DNA from: Hyphomicrobiaceae bacterium
Lineage (GTDB): Bacteria; Pseudomonadota; Alphaproteobacteria; Rhizobiales; Hyphomicrobiaceae
Assembly: GCA_022844275.1 (NCBI GenBank)
Contig: JALHMB010000007.1
Span: 1-64,000 of the forward strand
Length of the DNA stretch: 64,000 nt
Direction: 5' to 3'
Below are positions 26,698-33,775 of the stretch, in pieces. The position numbers and the translations under genes were made by a program. The number at the start of each line of letters is the position of its first letter. Positions within the stretch are counted from its first letter, which is position 1. A model generated the notes under the pieces. The model worked only from the letters and a program-made list of their open reading frames with translations. It was not told the DNA's origin and did no database searches.

Positions 26698-27497
26698 GAG
26701 CCGCCTCTGACCATCTCGGCCAAGCGCATGTACTCGTCGCTGAGGCCTTCATTCCAGTATCGGCGGATGTCTGTGCTGCGGATCTCGTCGATCTCCTTCA
26801 TCCTCGCTTGAGGCGTCTTAGGGGGCGGCTGCCGATGTGCCTCGGAAGCTTGCCCCTTCGCCCACTTCCAGAAGCGCGGATCATTGACGAGCTTGCGTCC
26901 GTCCGGCAGCCGAGCGGCCTTGATCTCTTTGGACAGGCCATCGGGCATCGACTTGAGCAGGCCGCTGATGCGCGCCTTGTCCGCCATGAAGGCTTCCTCG
27001 CCAACGTCGGCGATGATCGTCTCTTGGAGATGGGCTGTCGTGTCCTGATCCAGCTTGAGCTGAGCGGCGAGCAGGTCGGTGACCACGGCGCCGACGGCAT
27101 CAACAGCGCCCTGTGGCGCGCCGACCTTGTGAAGCCTCTCAGTGAGGGCGCCCCATCGGGCTTTGCCGGCATCGTTCCACTCGACGCCCTTAACGTGCGG
27201 GATGACGTAGTCAGCCGCCGACTTCGGCACGGCCTTTAACTTCGCTTCTGGGCTAACGGCCCCCGCTGCTGCAGGGGCGTCCTCGTCGTCGTCGAGAAGG
27301 TCGGTGCGTGGGTGTGCCGCTTCGACCTCTTCGCCATCGCCCTCGTCAATGCCTTCGTCGAACTCGTCGGCCCCGACCGGGGGCGCCTTGTCGGGCGTCA
27401 CCTTGTCGACCGGGGCAGCCGGCGCGGGCCTCGCTGGTGCCGCTGGAGCGGCGGCGCCTGGTGCTGCTGGTGTTTGCTCGATCACTTCTCCAGCCAT
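26694..27497 (-). CDS. Putative phage scaffolding-like protein
   Basis: 267 residues from ATG 27497 (GAGGAG upstream). The N-terminal ~90 residues are Ala/Pro- and Asp/Glu-rich (FDEGIDEGDGEEVEAAHP), followed by a helical charged region, a composition usual for capsid scaffolding proteins that precede the major capsid gene. The major capsid gene is however missing downstream. First gene after the repeat-rich non-coding stretch. Confidence 0.5.
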   Translation of the reverse strand: MAGEVIEQTPAAPGAAAPAAPARPAPAAPVDKVTPDKAPPVGADEFDEGIDEGDGEEVEAAHPRTDLLDDDEDAPAAAGAVSPEAKLKAVPKSAADYVIPHVKGVEWNDAGKARWGALTERLHKVGAPQGAVDAVGAVVTDLLAAQLKLDQDTTAHLQETIIADVGEEAFMADKARISGLLKSMPDGLSKEIKAARLPDGRKLVNDPRFWKWAKGQASEAHRQPPPKTPQARMKEIDEIRSTDIRRYWNEGLSDEYMRLAEMVRGGS

Positions 27498-27628
27498 TGG
27501 GCTCCTCGTGTCCTACAGCCGCCGAGACGGCTATTCCTCGTCCTCCGCATCGGTGCAGACTTTGCCAGTTAACGGCACCGACGCTTTCGCTCTCGACCGG
27601 ATGTAGCTGGTTCGCGAGTGCCTGACTC

Positions 27629-27654
27629 CGGACAAGAGCGGACATTTGCGGACA
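27629..27654. repeat. CGGACA x3 with 10-bp period
   Basis: CGGACA begins at 27629, 27639 and 27649, i.e. one helical turn apart, about 135 bp upstream of the scaffold-like gene (minus strand). Likely a regulator-binding array. Confidence 0.6.
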
Positions 27655-27887
27655 TCAACCCATGACGCACGCGCGCGCGCGTACTTCGGCGAGAATGGAT
27701 GCGCCGGGCTTTTATGGAGTCGGGAAAATCCAGACTTCATTCATGCGCGGGCGTGCGCGCGCAGAGACCCCGGACAAATCGGTGACGAGCTTCGTGCCCT
27801 TGGTAAAACCTTGGCATTTCTTAACAGCGCCGAGGCCCAGACTTCATGCTTGCGCGTGTACGATCGCGCGTACTGGGTGACAAATGG

Positions 27888-27917
27888 TCAGCCACCTTGC
27901 TGCGATCTTGCTGCAGA
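27888..27917. repeat. 30-bp imperfect repeat, copy 1
   Basis: TCAGCCACCTTGCTGCGATC and the next ten bases resemble 28112-28141 with a few substitutions, mostly C/T changes. Confidence 0.5.
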
Positions 27918-28111
27918 AACCCGCCAGACTCCATTCATAGGCGCGCGCGCGTGCGAACCGACTGCCGAAACTCGATGTGGACCTTTGGGTAACCTTGGGG
28001 TGCTCGATGGCGCAAAATTCGCCAGAGGCCATGGAACACGTGCGTGCGCGTTAAGGCGTCGCATAATTCGGCGTCAGCATTTTCCAGCAGACTTCCAGCA
28101 TTCAATTGCGT

Positions 28112-28162
28112 TCAGCCGCCTTGCCGTGATCTTGCCGTTCCGCCTCACCGTAAACTTACCGT
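28112..28162. repeat. Iteron-like CTTGCCGT array (contains repeat copy 2)
   Basis: CTTGCCGT at 28120 and 28131, CTCACCGT at 28144 and CTTACCGT at 28155, spaced 11, 13 and 11 bp. The first part (28112-28141) is the second copy of the 30-bp repeat. Located just after the stop of the SSB-tail protein gene. Confidence 0.6.
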
Positions 28163-28185
28163 AGCTGGTCCCCGTGATGTCCCCG

Positions 28186-28470
28186 TCAGAATGGGATCTC
28201 GTCGTCGAGCTTTGAGCGCTCGAAGGTGCGGGGTGAAGTGTCCTCGGCTGGCGCCTGGTGATCCGGCTTGCCGGCTTTCGGGGTGTACTCCTGCCGCTCC
28301 TCGGGCTCGCTGATCAGGACGTTCCAGATTGGCTGTCCTCTGTCGCTGACTTGATCGCTTTTCAGGATGACGATGCTGGCAAAGCCGAGACGGCCGCGGA
28401 GGTAGGTCTTGCCGCTCTTCGATGTCGTTTCGAACAGGCGAGTCAGTTTGACACTTGGGTTGTAGCTCAT
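28186..28470 (-). CDS. Small protein with SSB-type acidic tail
   Basis: 94 residues. It begins MSYNPSVKLTRLFETTSKSG and has a beta-strand body (TYLRGRLGFASIVILKSDQV). The C terminus is LDDEIPF, nearly identical to the acidic tip of single-stranded DNA-binding protein that recruits replication and repair partners. It may be a phage SSB accessory protein. Starts five bases from the stop of the gene upstream. Confidence 0.65.
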   Translation of the reverse strand: MSYNPSVKLTRLFETTSKSGKTYLRGRLGFASIVILKSDQVSDRGQPIWNVLISEPEERQEYTPKAGKPDHQAPAEDTSPRTFERSKLDDEIPF

Positions 28471-28474
28471 GGGA

Positions 28475-28729
28475 TCACTCGGCGTTGAGGATGCGGCGGA
28501 TCGTGCGGCTGCAAGGCAGGGCGCGGACGCCTCGAGCTGAGAGCCAATCGAGGATCGCTGCGTCTCGCTCCTTGACGCTAAGCCAGGGCGGCGGACCGTC
28601 AGGCCATATGGTGACGTACGCCACCATGATGCCGGCCGCTCTGCTGGCTCTGTGAGGGCGTTGACGTGGTGCGGGCTCGGGCTGGTCCGCTTCGCTATCG
28701 GTTCTCTTAAGTGGGCTAATGGGCAGCAT
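28475..28729 (-). CDS. Hypothetical protein (84 aa) in the SSB operon
   Basis: From ATG 28729, overlapping the SSB-like gene by 14 bp. The N-terminal third is Pro/Arg-rich; the rest (AYVTIWPDGPPPWLSVKERD, then AAILDWLSARGVRALPCSRT) is helical. No family recognised; the tight packing supports coding. Confidence 0.55.
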   Translation of the reverse strand: MLPISPLKRTDSEADQPEPAPRQRPHRASRAAGIMVAYVTIWPDGPPPWLSVKERDAAILDWLSARGVRALPCSRTIRRILNAE

Positions 28730-29057
28730 TGACGAGCCCTCCGTCGGCCGGCTCCAAGAGCCTGATGAGCGTCGGTAGTATGGTGAGGCCGATCTGCGGT
28801 CTGCCGTCCTTCTCATAGCTCGACAGTTCGAGGTGGCCCTCCACGCGAACGCGGTCACCGACTTGAAGGTAGAGCCACTGCTCGCCTTGCGCGCCCGGCA
28901 CGGACACGGCAACCCACATGGAGCGGCCGATGTTTGTCTCCTCGTCGCGGACCCGCACATCGCACTTCAGACGCGTCCAGGGCACGTTGTTGCGGCTGAG
29001 CGTGCGCACGGGCGGCTTTGCGATGGTGCCTTCGAACATGCAATAGAGGCCTTTCAT
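28716..29057 (-). CDS. SSB-like OB-fold protein
   Basis: 113 residues starting in an ATGA overlap with the HNH gene. The chain follows the OB pattern of single-stranded DNA-binding proteins: VPWTRLKCDVRV, then MWVAVSVPGAQGEQWLYLQV, GDRVRVEGHLELSSYEKDGR and PQIGLTIL. It lacks the acidic tail, which is found instead on the 94-residue protein two genes downstream. Probable phage-type SSB. Confidence 0.72.
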   Translation of the reverse strand: MKGLYCMFEGTIAKPPVRTLSRNNVPWTRLKCDVRVRDEETNIGRSMWVAVSVPGAQGEQWLYLQVGDRVRVEGHLELSSYEKDGRPQIGLTILPTLIRLLEPADGGLVNAAH

Positions 29058-29614
29058 GCCGCGAGCTCCTTCGGGATCTTGGCGAGGCGGCGATCGACAC
29101 CGGCCTTCAGGGGGATGACGTCGCCAGCGTGGATGCGCTTATGGTGGCTTCGGCAGGCCCACAAAACGTCGAGCGGCTGGCGATAGTCGGGGTGGTGCCC
29201 TTCGACCTTGTGCTTGGCGCACCCCTTTGCTTGGCATCGGGTCGGCTTCTTCACGTCGCCGCGCTTCAATGCGTTGTTGAGGGTCTTGCGGGCTCGGCAA
29301 GCTTGCGGGTTTCGACGGGTCCAGTTGGCGACCGCGATCCGGTTCTTGGCCTGAATGGCGGGGTTCTTCTTTCGCGCGCGCCGCTGGCTTCTCGTCCGCT
29401 GAGCGCTCGGGCGCGCATCCTTCTTGATGCGGCCTGCCTTCACGCAGCATTTGCAATCCCGTCGGTGGCCATCATGGGAAAGCGGATGTGCGGCGAAGGC
29501 GGTGAGCGACTTGTGCTTCTTGCAGGTCCGGCATCGCTTCTCCGGGATCGTCTCTGGCTCAGGAGCGCGCGCATAGCGTCGCGGCCCGGCCACATGGGTC
29601 AGGTGCAGTTCCAT
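29054..29614 (-). CDS. HNH endonuclease-like zinc protein
   Basis: 186 residues. An N-terminal treble-clef-like segment (CRTCKKHKSLTAFAAHPLS, then CKCC) is followed by a basic helix region and a C-terminal HNH-type finger: CQAKGCAKHKVEGHHPDYRQ and PLDVLWACRSHHKRIHAG. HNH proteins of this form are frequent in phages, often near packaging genes. It leads the four-gene minus-strand operon with SSB-like proteins. Confidence 0.75.
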   Translation of the reverse strand: MELHLTHVAGPRRYARAPEPETIPEKRCRTCKKHKSLTAFAAHPLSHDGHRRDCKCCVKAGRIKKDARPSAQRTRSQRRARKKNPAIQAKNRIAVANWTRRNPQACRARKTLNNALKRGDVKKPTRCQAKGCAKHKVEGHHPDYRQPLDVLWACRSHHKRIHAGDVIPLKAGVDRRLAKIPKELAA

Positions 29615-29632
29615 CGTTCAGGTTCCGGAATC

Positions 29633-29655
29633 AAAAAGGCCCCTTCCGAGGGGCC
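29633..29655 (-). terminator. Rho-independent terminator (minus strand)
   Basis: Seven-bp stem GGCCCCT / AGGGGCC with loop TCCG, followed on the minus strand by five T (A-run 29633-29637). It ends transcription from the GT61 pseudogene side before the HNH operon. Confidence 0.8.
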
Positions 29656-29732
29656 TGTCAGGCTTCTCAACTCTCAAGCGAGCAGTGCAGGCCTTCGTGG
29701 GCAGCCTATTGGAGGAGCACTTCTATTGCTGG

Positions 29733-30998
29733 TCACCGTTGTGCGGCTGAAGGTGCGTGCGATCTCATACCTATCCAAGGCGCGCGCTTCTCGAGCACCT
29801 CGATCTGTTTCAACACCGCGTCGACGTCGCAGTGCCAACCTTTGGTAAGGAAAGCCTGCCCATCATCTGGGAAGAAATCAATGCAGTGGGAGCACCCAGC
29901 AATTCGGCTCATCGACGCCGAGGTGATAGCGGCGTAACTCGCCTGCAAAAGCTCGTATACCGTGGCTGACGGCGAAGCGAACAGCACGTTAGTTAGAGCC
30001 GCTCCGTGGGGCGCTACTATCATATCGGCGTTCGCGAAGAGTGCTACCTGCTCCTCTACCTCGAGCGAGCCGCAATTGACCACGGTATAGCCGCGCTCGA
30101 TAAGGCGACGCTCGAGTTCTGACTCGTTGAGTAGCTGCCGCTTCTTCGTATCAGAGCGAGATGCGTAGATTTTTGAGGGCGCTTGGACTTCGCGCCATGG
30201 AACTGACCGCAGAAAGGCATCCCTGATCGACGCTCGCAAACTGGAGGCGCGCATCCACCCCTTATGCGCCAGAGCGGTCGAGTAAATCGCGGTCTCCATC
30301 TCACAGGCTTGGAACCGGTTGATCTCTACTCGTGGCAAGTGTGCCAACCCGAGGATCTCTAGAGTGCGCACGTGCCATCGCGACAGAGGCTGTACCACTA
30401 GCCCAATTCGATCCGCTCCCCTTTCATGTGCAAGCACGAGACCTTGCAAGATGGCAGGTAGTGACTGGGCAACCCAGTGCCAGTAATTGTTTTCCGGATA
30501 TAGGTTGCCGCCCAGAATTCACATAGTCTCGGCATCAAGCGATCGGGGGCTCTCCTGAAGGGACTGCCTGATCGAGTCAGTCACATCGAGCGAGTAGAGG
30601 GTACGGCACTCGTTCACGACGTGATCATTCGCAATGACTTGCTGGCCAGCTCCAAGCACGACAACTTTGGGCAATTCATATGCCCTGACTGGGGCAGTGG
30701 CAGCGTGCAGCAACAAGTCGAAGGCGGCTATTGCCTTCTCGGCTGCCTCTCCGGATGCATAGCCTCGGGTGCACCGGAACGTCTCTGCAATAGCTAGGCG
30801 ATCGGGAGCCGAGCTTGTAACGCAGAGATCTTCCGTCGATACCCACGGCCGCTCCGCCGCGCGGACTAGTTTTTCAACATCCAATTTCGCAGCCAATTTC
30901 GAGAGTTCTCCGACCTCAGTAGCACGGTTCGAGTGCGCGCTTGGCGATCTCCTTGACGGACGTGCTAGGCTGCCTGCATTAAGAACGGGGGTTGCCAT
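29733..30998 (-). pseudogene. GT61-type glycosyltransferase with in-frame stop
   Basis: One reading frame from 30998 to 29733 (about 421 codons) encodes a DUF563/GT61-like protein, interrupted by a single TGA at 30521-30519. Upstream of the stop the chain reads VVVLGAGQQVIANDHVVNEC; downstream it continues ILGGNLYPENNYWHWVAQSL and the later motifs VAPHGAALTNVLFASP. Family members add sugars to capsule or lipopolysaccharide. Start ATG 30998 (AGGAAG upstream) shares its CATG with the divergent lipoprotein start. Without stop read-through the protein is dead. Confidence 0.78.
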
Positions 30999-31611
30999 GA
31001 GACTTCCTAAGGTGCTGGGATATTTGCCTATGTTCGCAGCGATCTCTGGCTGCATGACAGCTGGCGATATCAATGACTCCTTCCGTCGAGTCGATCGCGT
31101 CTGGCAATTGGAGTATCAGAAGTCCGAAGACGAGATTCGTCATCGGGCTGTCGATGCTCCTTACGACGTCGTGTGGCTGGCCGTCAGACGGACGTTCGTT
31201 GACCTAGGAATGCCTGTCCAAGGCGCCAGTCTTGATCGAGGCGTCCTGGTCGCTGAGAACACCGCTCCAGCACCACTTTCCGCCGACGAATGGCGGCACG
31301 TTGCCAAGGCCGAGAACCCACGCCTGCAGCAGATCGGTGGCGCACTATTTTATCTCGCCGATGATCCGAAGGATTACGTCGTAACCGTCAAGGCCAGTGT
31401 CAGATCGATGAAGGGCAAGACATTGGTGCTGCTCGACTACGCTCTAGATAATCCCAAGCTCCGGCGTGCCGGCCTCATTCCATCGCAGCACGCCCCAGCG
31501 CTCGCAGTCCAATTGGCTTCAGCAAAGTTTTGGATCGCTCTGGAGAAGCGGTTGAGTCGAGCGAAGGCACCTTCCCCACGTCGTCGAGCGAAGGATGAGA
31601 TTGACGCTTAG
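30997..31611 (+). CDS. Lipoprotein of unknown function
   Basis: 204 residues from ATG 30997 (GGGGG upstream). The signal peptide ends in a lipobox, FAAISGCMTAG (Cys19), so the protein is lipid-anchored. The mature part (RAVDAPYDVVWLAVRRTFVD, later LDRGVLVAEN) resembles small periplasmic alpha/beta domains. A basic C terminus follows (RAKAPSPRRRAKDE). Divergent from the GT61 pseudogene. Confidence 0.75.
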   Translation: MRLPKVLGYLPMFAAISGCMTAGDINDSFRRVDRVWQLEYQKSEDEIRHRAVDAPYDVVWLAVRRTFVDLGMPVQGASLDRGVLVAENTAPAPLSADEWRHVAKAENPRLQQIGGALFYLADDPKDYVVTVKASVRSMKGKTLVLLDYALDNPKLRRAGLIPSQHAPALAVQLASAKFWIALEKRLSRAKAPSPRRRAKDEIDA

Positions 31612-31691
31612 TTCTCACCCCACGCCGCTGCAGGAGCCGCGGGCTGGGCAATCGCTAGAGCGGTGCGCCGGATGTCTTTGGGGAGACTGAA

Positions 31692-32264
31692 TTGAACAAG
31701 CCCAACCTAGGAAGCGAACAAGATATGGATCGAGCCATCGGTTACGCGTTGGCTTGGTGGAACGATGCTGAAGACTCGCTTGGAGACGTATTTTGCGCAG
31801 TGCTCGGCACCGTGAATAATCTGGCTGCCCGCGGCGCATATCTCGCAATAATCAACTTCAACTCTCGACTTCAGATGGTAGATGCAGCAGCGAGTGCTAT
31901 CAGGCTCGATGACGACCTGCTCGCGCAGTGGAATACGCTCCGAAAGCAGGCTGGCAAAAAATCGGCGATCCGAAATAGGCTTACCCATTTCTCCAGATCT
32001 AGCGCGACGAATGATGATGGCGAACAGATTGCCTACCTTACGCCGAACATGTGGGAGGGGAAGCCGTACTTCGACGCGATTACGGGCAAGGGGACACGCT
32101 ACACTTGGCCGGAGGTGATGAAGTTCGGCCAGAGCTTCGGTCAGCTCTCGGCCAAGCTTCACGTCCTCTCTCGAGAGATTGAACTTCGAATTCAGGCGCG
32201 GCCGCCACAGTTTCCGCCGTCGACGCGTGCACCCCGACCACCGGACGACGCTCCACCGGCTTAA
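31692..32264 (+). CDS. Helical protein with HEPN-like RNxxxH motif
   Basis: 190 residues from TTG 31692 (GGGGAG eight bases upstream). Helical domain with AWWNDAEDSLGDVFCAVLGT near the start and SAIRNRLTHFS at residue ~95-105; the spacing R-N-x3-H is that of HEPN ribonuclease motifs. The C-terminal tail is Pro-rich. Similar in architecture to the protein at 33035. RNase activity is inferred only from the motif. Confidence 0.55.
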   Translation: MNKPNLGSEQDMDRAIGYALAWWNDAEDSLGDVFCAVLGTVNNLAARGAYLAIINFNSRLQMVDAAASAIRLDDDLLAQWNTLRKQAGKKSAIRNRLTHFSRSSATNDDGEQIAYLTPNMWEGKPYFDAITGKGTRYTWPEVMKFGQSFGQLSAKLHVLSREIELRIQARPPQFPPSTRAPRPPDDAPPA

Positions 32265-32274
32265 GAAGTTACGA

Positions 32275-32805
32275 TCACAACTGGCTTGCCAAATTTGCGT
32301 TCCTGCGCCGGTCAATACCCGTGATCGCGGCGTGACGAATTCCAGCTAACGTGTTGTCAACGAAGGCGAGCGACACACCGTAGCGCGCGGCGACGTCCTT
32401 GCGCTTCTCGCCTCTGTGGCATCGCTTCACAATGTCAAGGATATCCGCTGCATGAAGCCGATGCGTTCCGCCGGCTGTCGTCAGCGAGTAGTGCAGCGTA
32501 TTGACACAACCAAATGTGCGGCAGGTGCGCTCAAGCCGGTAGCAGTGGGGAACTGGATTTTCGCCCATCTGCTCGAGTAGCCATCGAACTGCGTGCCGCC
32601 GATCGGTGCCAATAGTGTGCATTGGCGTTCCGGACCTGCTGTAGGGCCCTCGCCAAATGATACAATCGTCATCTGAAGGGCCAGTCTGCGAGAGTAGTAG
32701 CTCGATAGGCGTGTCGTCACGAATTCGAATGCTTGGGACGCGGGACAGCTTCAGTGCTTGGCGACCGAACGGCGCCTCTCGATTGCTGTTTGCTTCGATG
32801 TCCAT
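32275..32805 (-). CDS. HNH-like nuclease with C-terminal HTH
   Basis: 176 residues from ATG 32805 (AGGAGACC upstream). The middle reads CIIWRGPYSRSGTPMHTIGT, then CYRLERTCRTFGCVNTLHYS: the Cys/His arrangement of phage-type HNH proteins with a beta-beta-alpha fold. A helix-turn-helix-like end follows (DVAARYGVSLAFVDNTLAGI). Possibly a homing-type or regulatory protein. Confidence 0.6.
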   Translation of the reverse strand: MDIEANSNREAPFGRQALKLSRVPSIRIRDDTPIELLLSQTGPSDDDCIIWRGPYSRSGTPMHTIGTDRRHAVRWLLEQMGENPVPHCYRLERTCRTFGCVNTLHYSLTTAGGTHRLHAADILDIVKRCHRGEKRKDVAARYGVSLAFVDNTLAGIRHAAITGIDRRRNANLASQL

Positions 32806-33034
32806 GGAGGTCTCCTGGCTCGTAGCGCATGGCAAGACGCCGTATGGCTGAAAAGCCTACGGGCGGCAGTTGCGACGGGGATTTAAGGGTGTGGTTGGCC
32901 GGCTAGGCGCAGTTCCAACCATCACGAATGTAGGTGATTTGCACGCGGCTGCAAAACATCGAGTGTAGGTGCCCAAACTCTTTATTCTGGCAACCACCCA
33001 TGGCCGTACAATGCGTTAAGCTCGAGAGCCCGAT

Positions 33035-33616
33035 ATGCCATTCGTAATGACCGCGGCAGATAACGATCCCGTCCTTGCCATAGCGCTTGGACGCTTCTCC
33101 CAAGCTTGCAATTATTTGGAGAGGCAAATCGAGACTTCGCTGTACCGTTTGCTTCCGATCACCGACGAGATCGGAAGGGTGCTGTTTGCAGGGAATCAGA
33201 TGCGCCGCAACATCGAAATCATGCGCGCCCTTGCGCGCCTTCCAGACGTTCCACTAGCGCCGGAGAAGCGAGAGCGGGTAGCCGAGCTGTGTTCGAGGGC
33301 GTTAGCAATCAATGATGATAGGAGCCGTCTCCTGCACAATCCCATCATTGGAGATCCTAGCGCCTATCACCTCGTCCAGCATAAGAACGATGGAAAGAAC
33401 TCCGCAGCGATGAGTGTCACCGCCGAATTCATAAATTCAAGGGTGGAGGAGGCGCGAAAGCTCAGTTTTGACCTGTTGGAGGTGCCTCGTCTGGACTACG
33501 ACTTCAAGTCGTGGAAGTTAGCCGCCCCAGAATATCCTGTGAGGTCGTACCCTCAGCCTCAATCGCAGGGCGGTGCTGGCAATAAGCCGCGCAAACCCGA
33601 CCCTTCCGTGCAGTAG
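33035..33616 (+). CDS. Helical protein with HEPN-like RxxxxH motif
   Basis: 193 residues (alternative start ATG 33047). Starts with an aspartate-rich N terminus and a helix AIALGRFSQACNYLERQIET; the motif DDRSRLLHNPI places Arg and His at HEPN spacing. A Pro/Gln-rich tail closes the chain. Same layout as the 31692 protein, so the two may be distant paralogues. Confidence 0.55.
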   Translation: MPFVMTAADNDPVLAIALGRFSQACNYLERQIETSLYRLLPITDEIGRVLFAGNQMRRNIEIMRALARLPDVPLAPEKRERVAELCSRALAINDDRSRLLHNPIIGDPSAYHLVQHKNDGKNSAAMSVTAEFINSRVEEARKLSFDLLEVPRLDYDFKSWKLAAPEYPVRSYPQPQSQGGAGNKPRKPDPSVQ

Positions 33617-33775
33617 TTGCCGATCGCGCCAACCGTAGCTTTGCGCGACGATGGGTGGTGGGCACGGGCTCCCAGGTGCTCTGTCAAAACTGCCCAAACA
33701 GTCAAAAGATCATGTCAGCACTTTCGCCACGCGACGGAATGATATTTCCGGCGATTTTGACAGATTTGACAGCCC

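Larger units (their letters stand above)
27498..28185. other. Repeat-rich non-coding region, candidate origin or control region
   Basis: 688 bp without a convincing gene. It holds several alternating CG tracts (for example 27670-27681), four loosely similar CAGACT-C-AT units followed by such tracts (starting near 27730, 27838, 27925 and 28088), a 10-bp-phased CGGACA triplet, a CTTGCCGT-type array and a pair of 30-bp imperfect repeats. The mix resembles a replication origin or a complex promoter region. The reading frame across 27646-28164 has no ribosome site and follows the CG tracts. Confidence 0.5.

Noticed and set aside
27646-28164. A 172-residue protein on the plus strand
   Set aside because: There is no ribosome site, composition is driven by CG-alternating tracts (Ala-Arg runs), and it lies antisense to the operon direction between phage genes.
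27498-28185. CRISPR array
   Set aside because: The repeats are short, imperfect and irregularly spaced, with no uniform spacers and no cas genes nearby.
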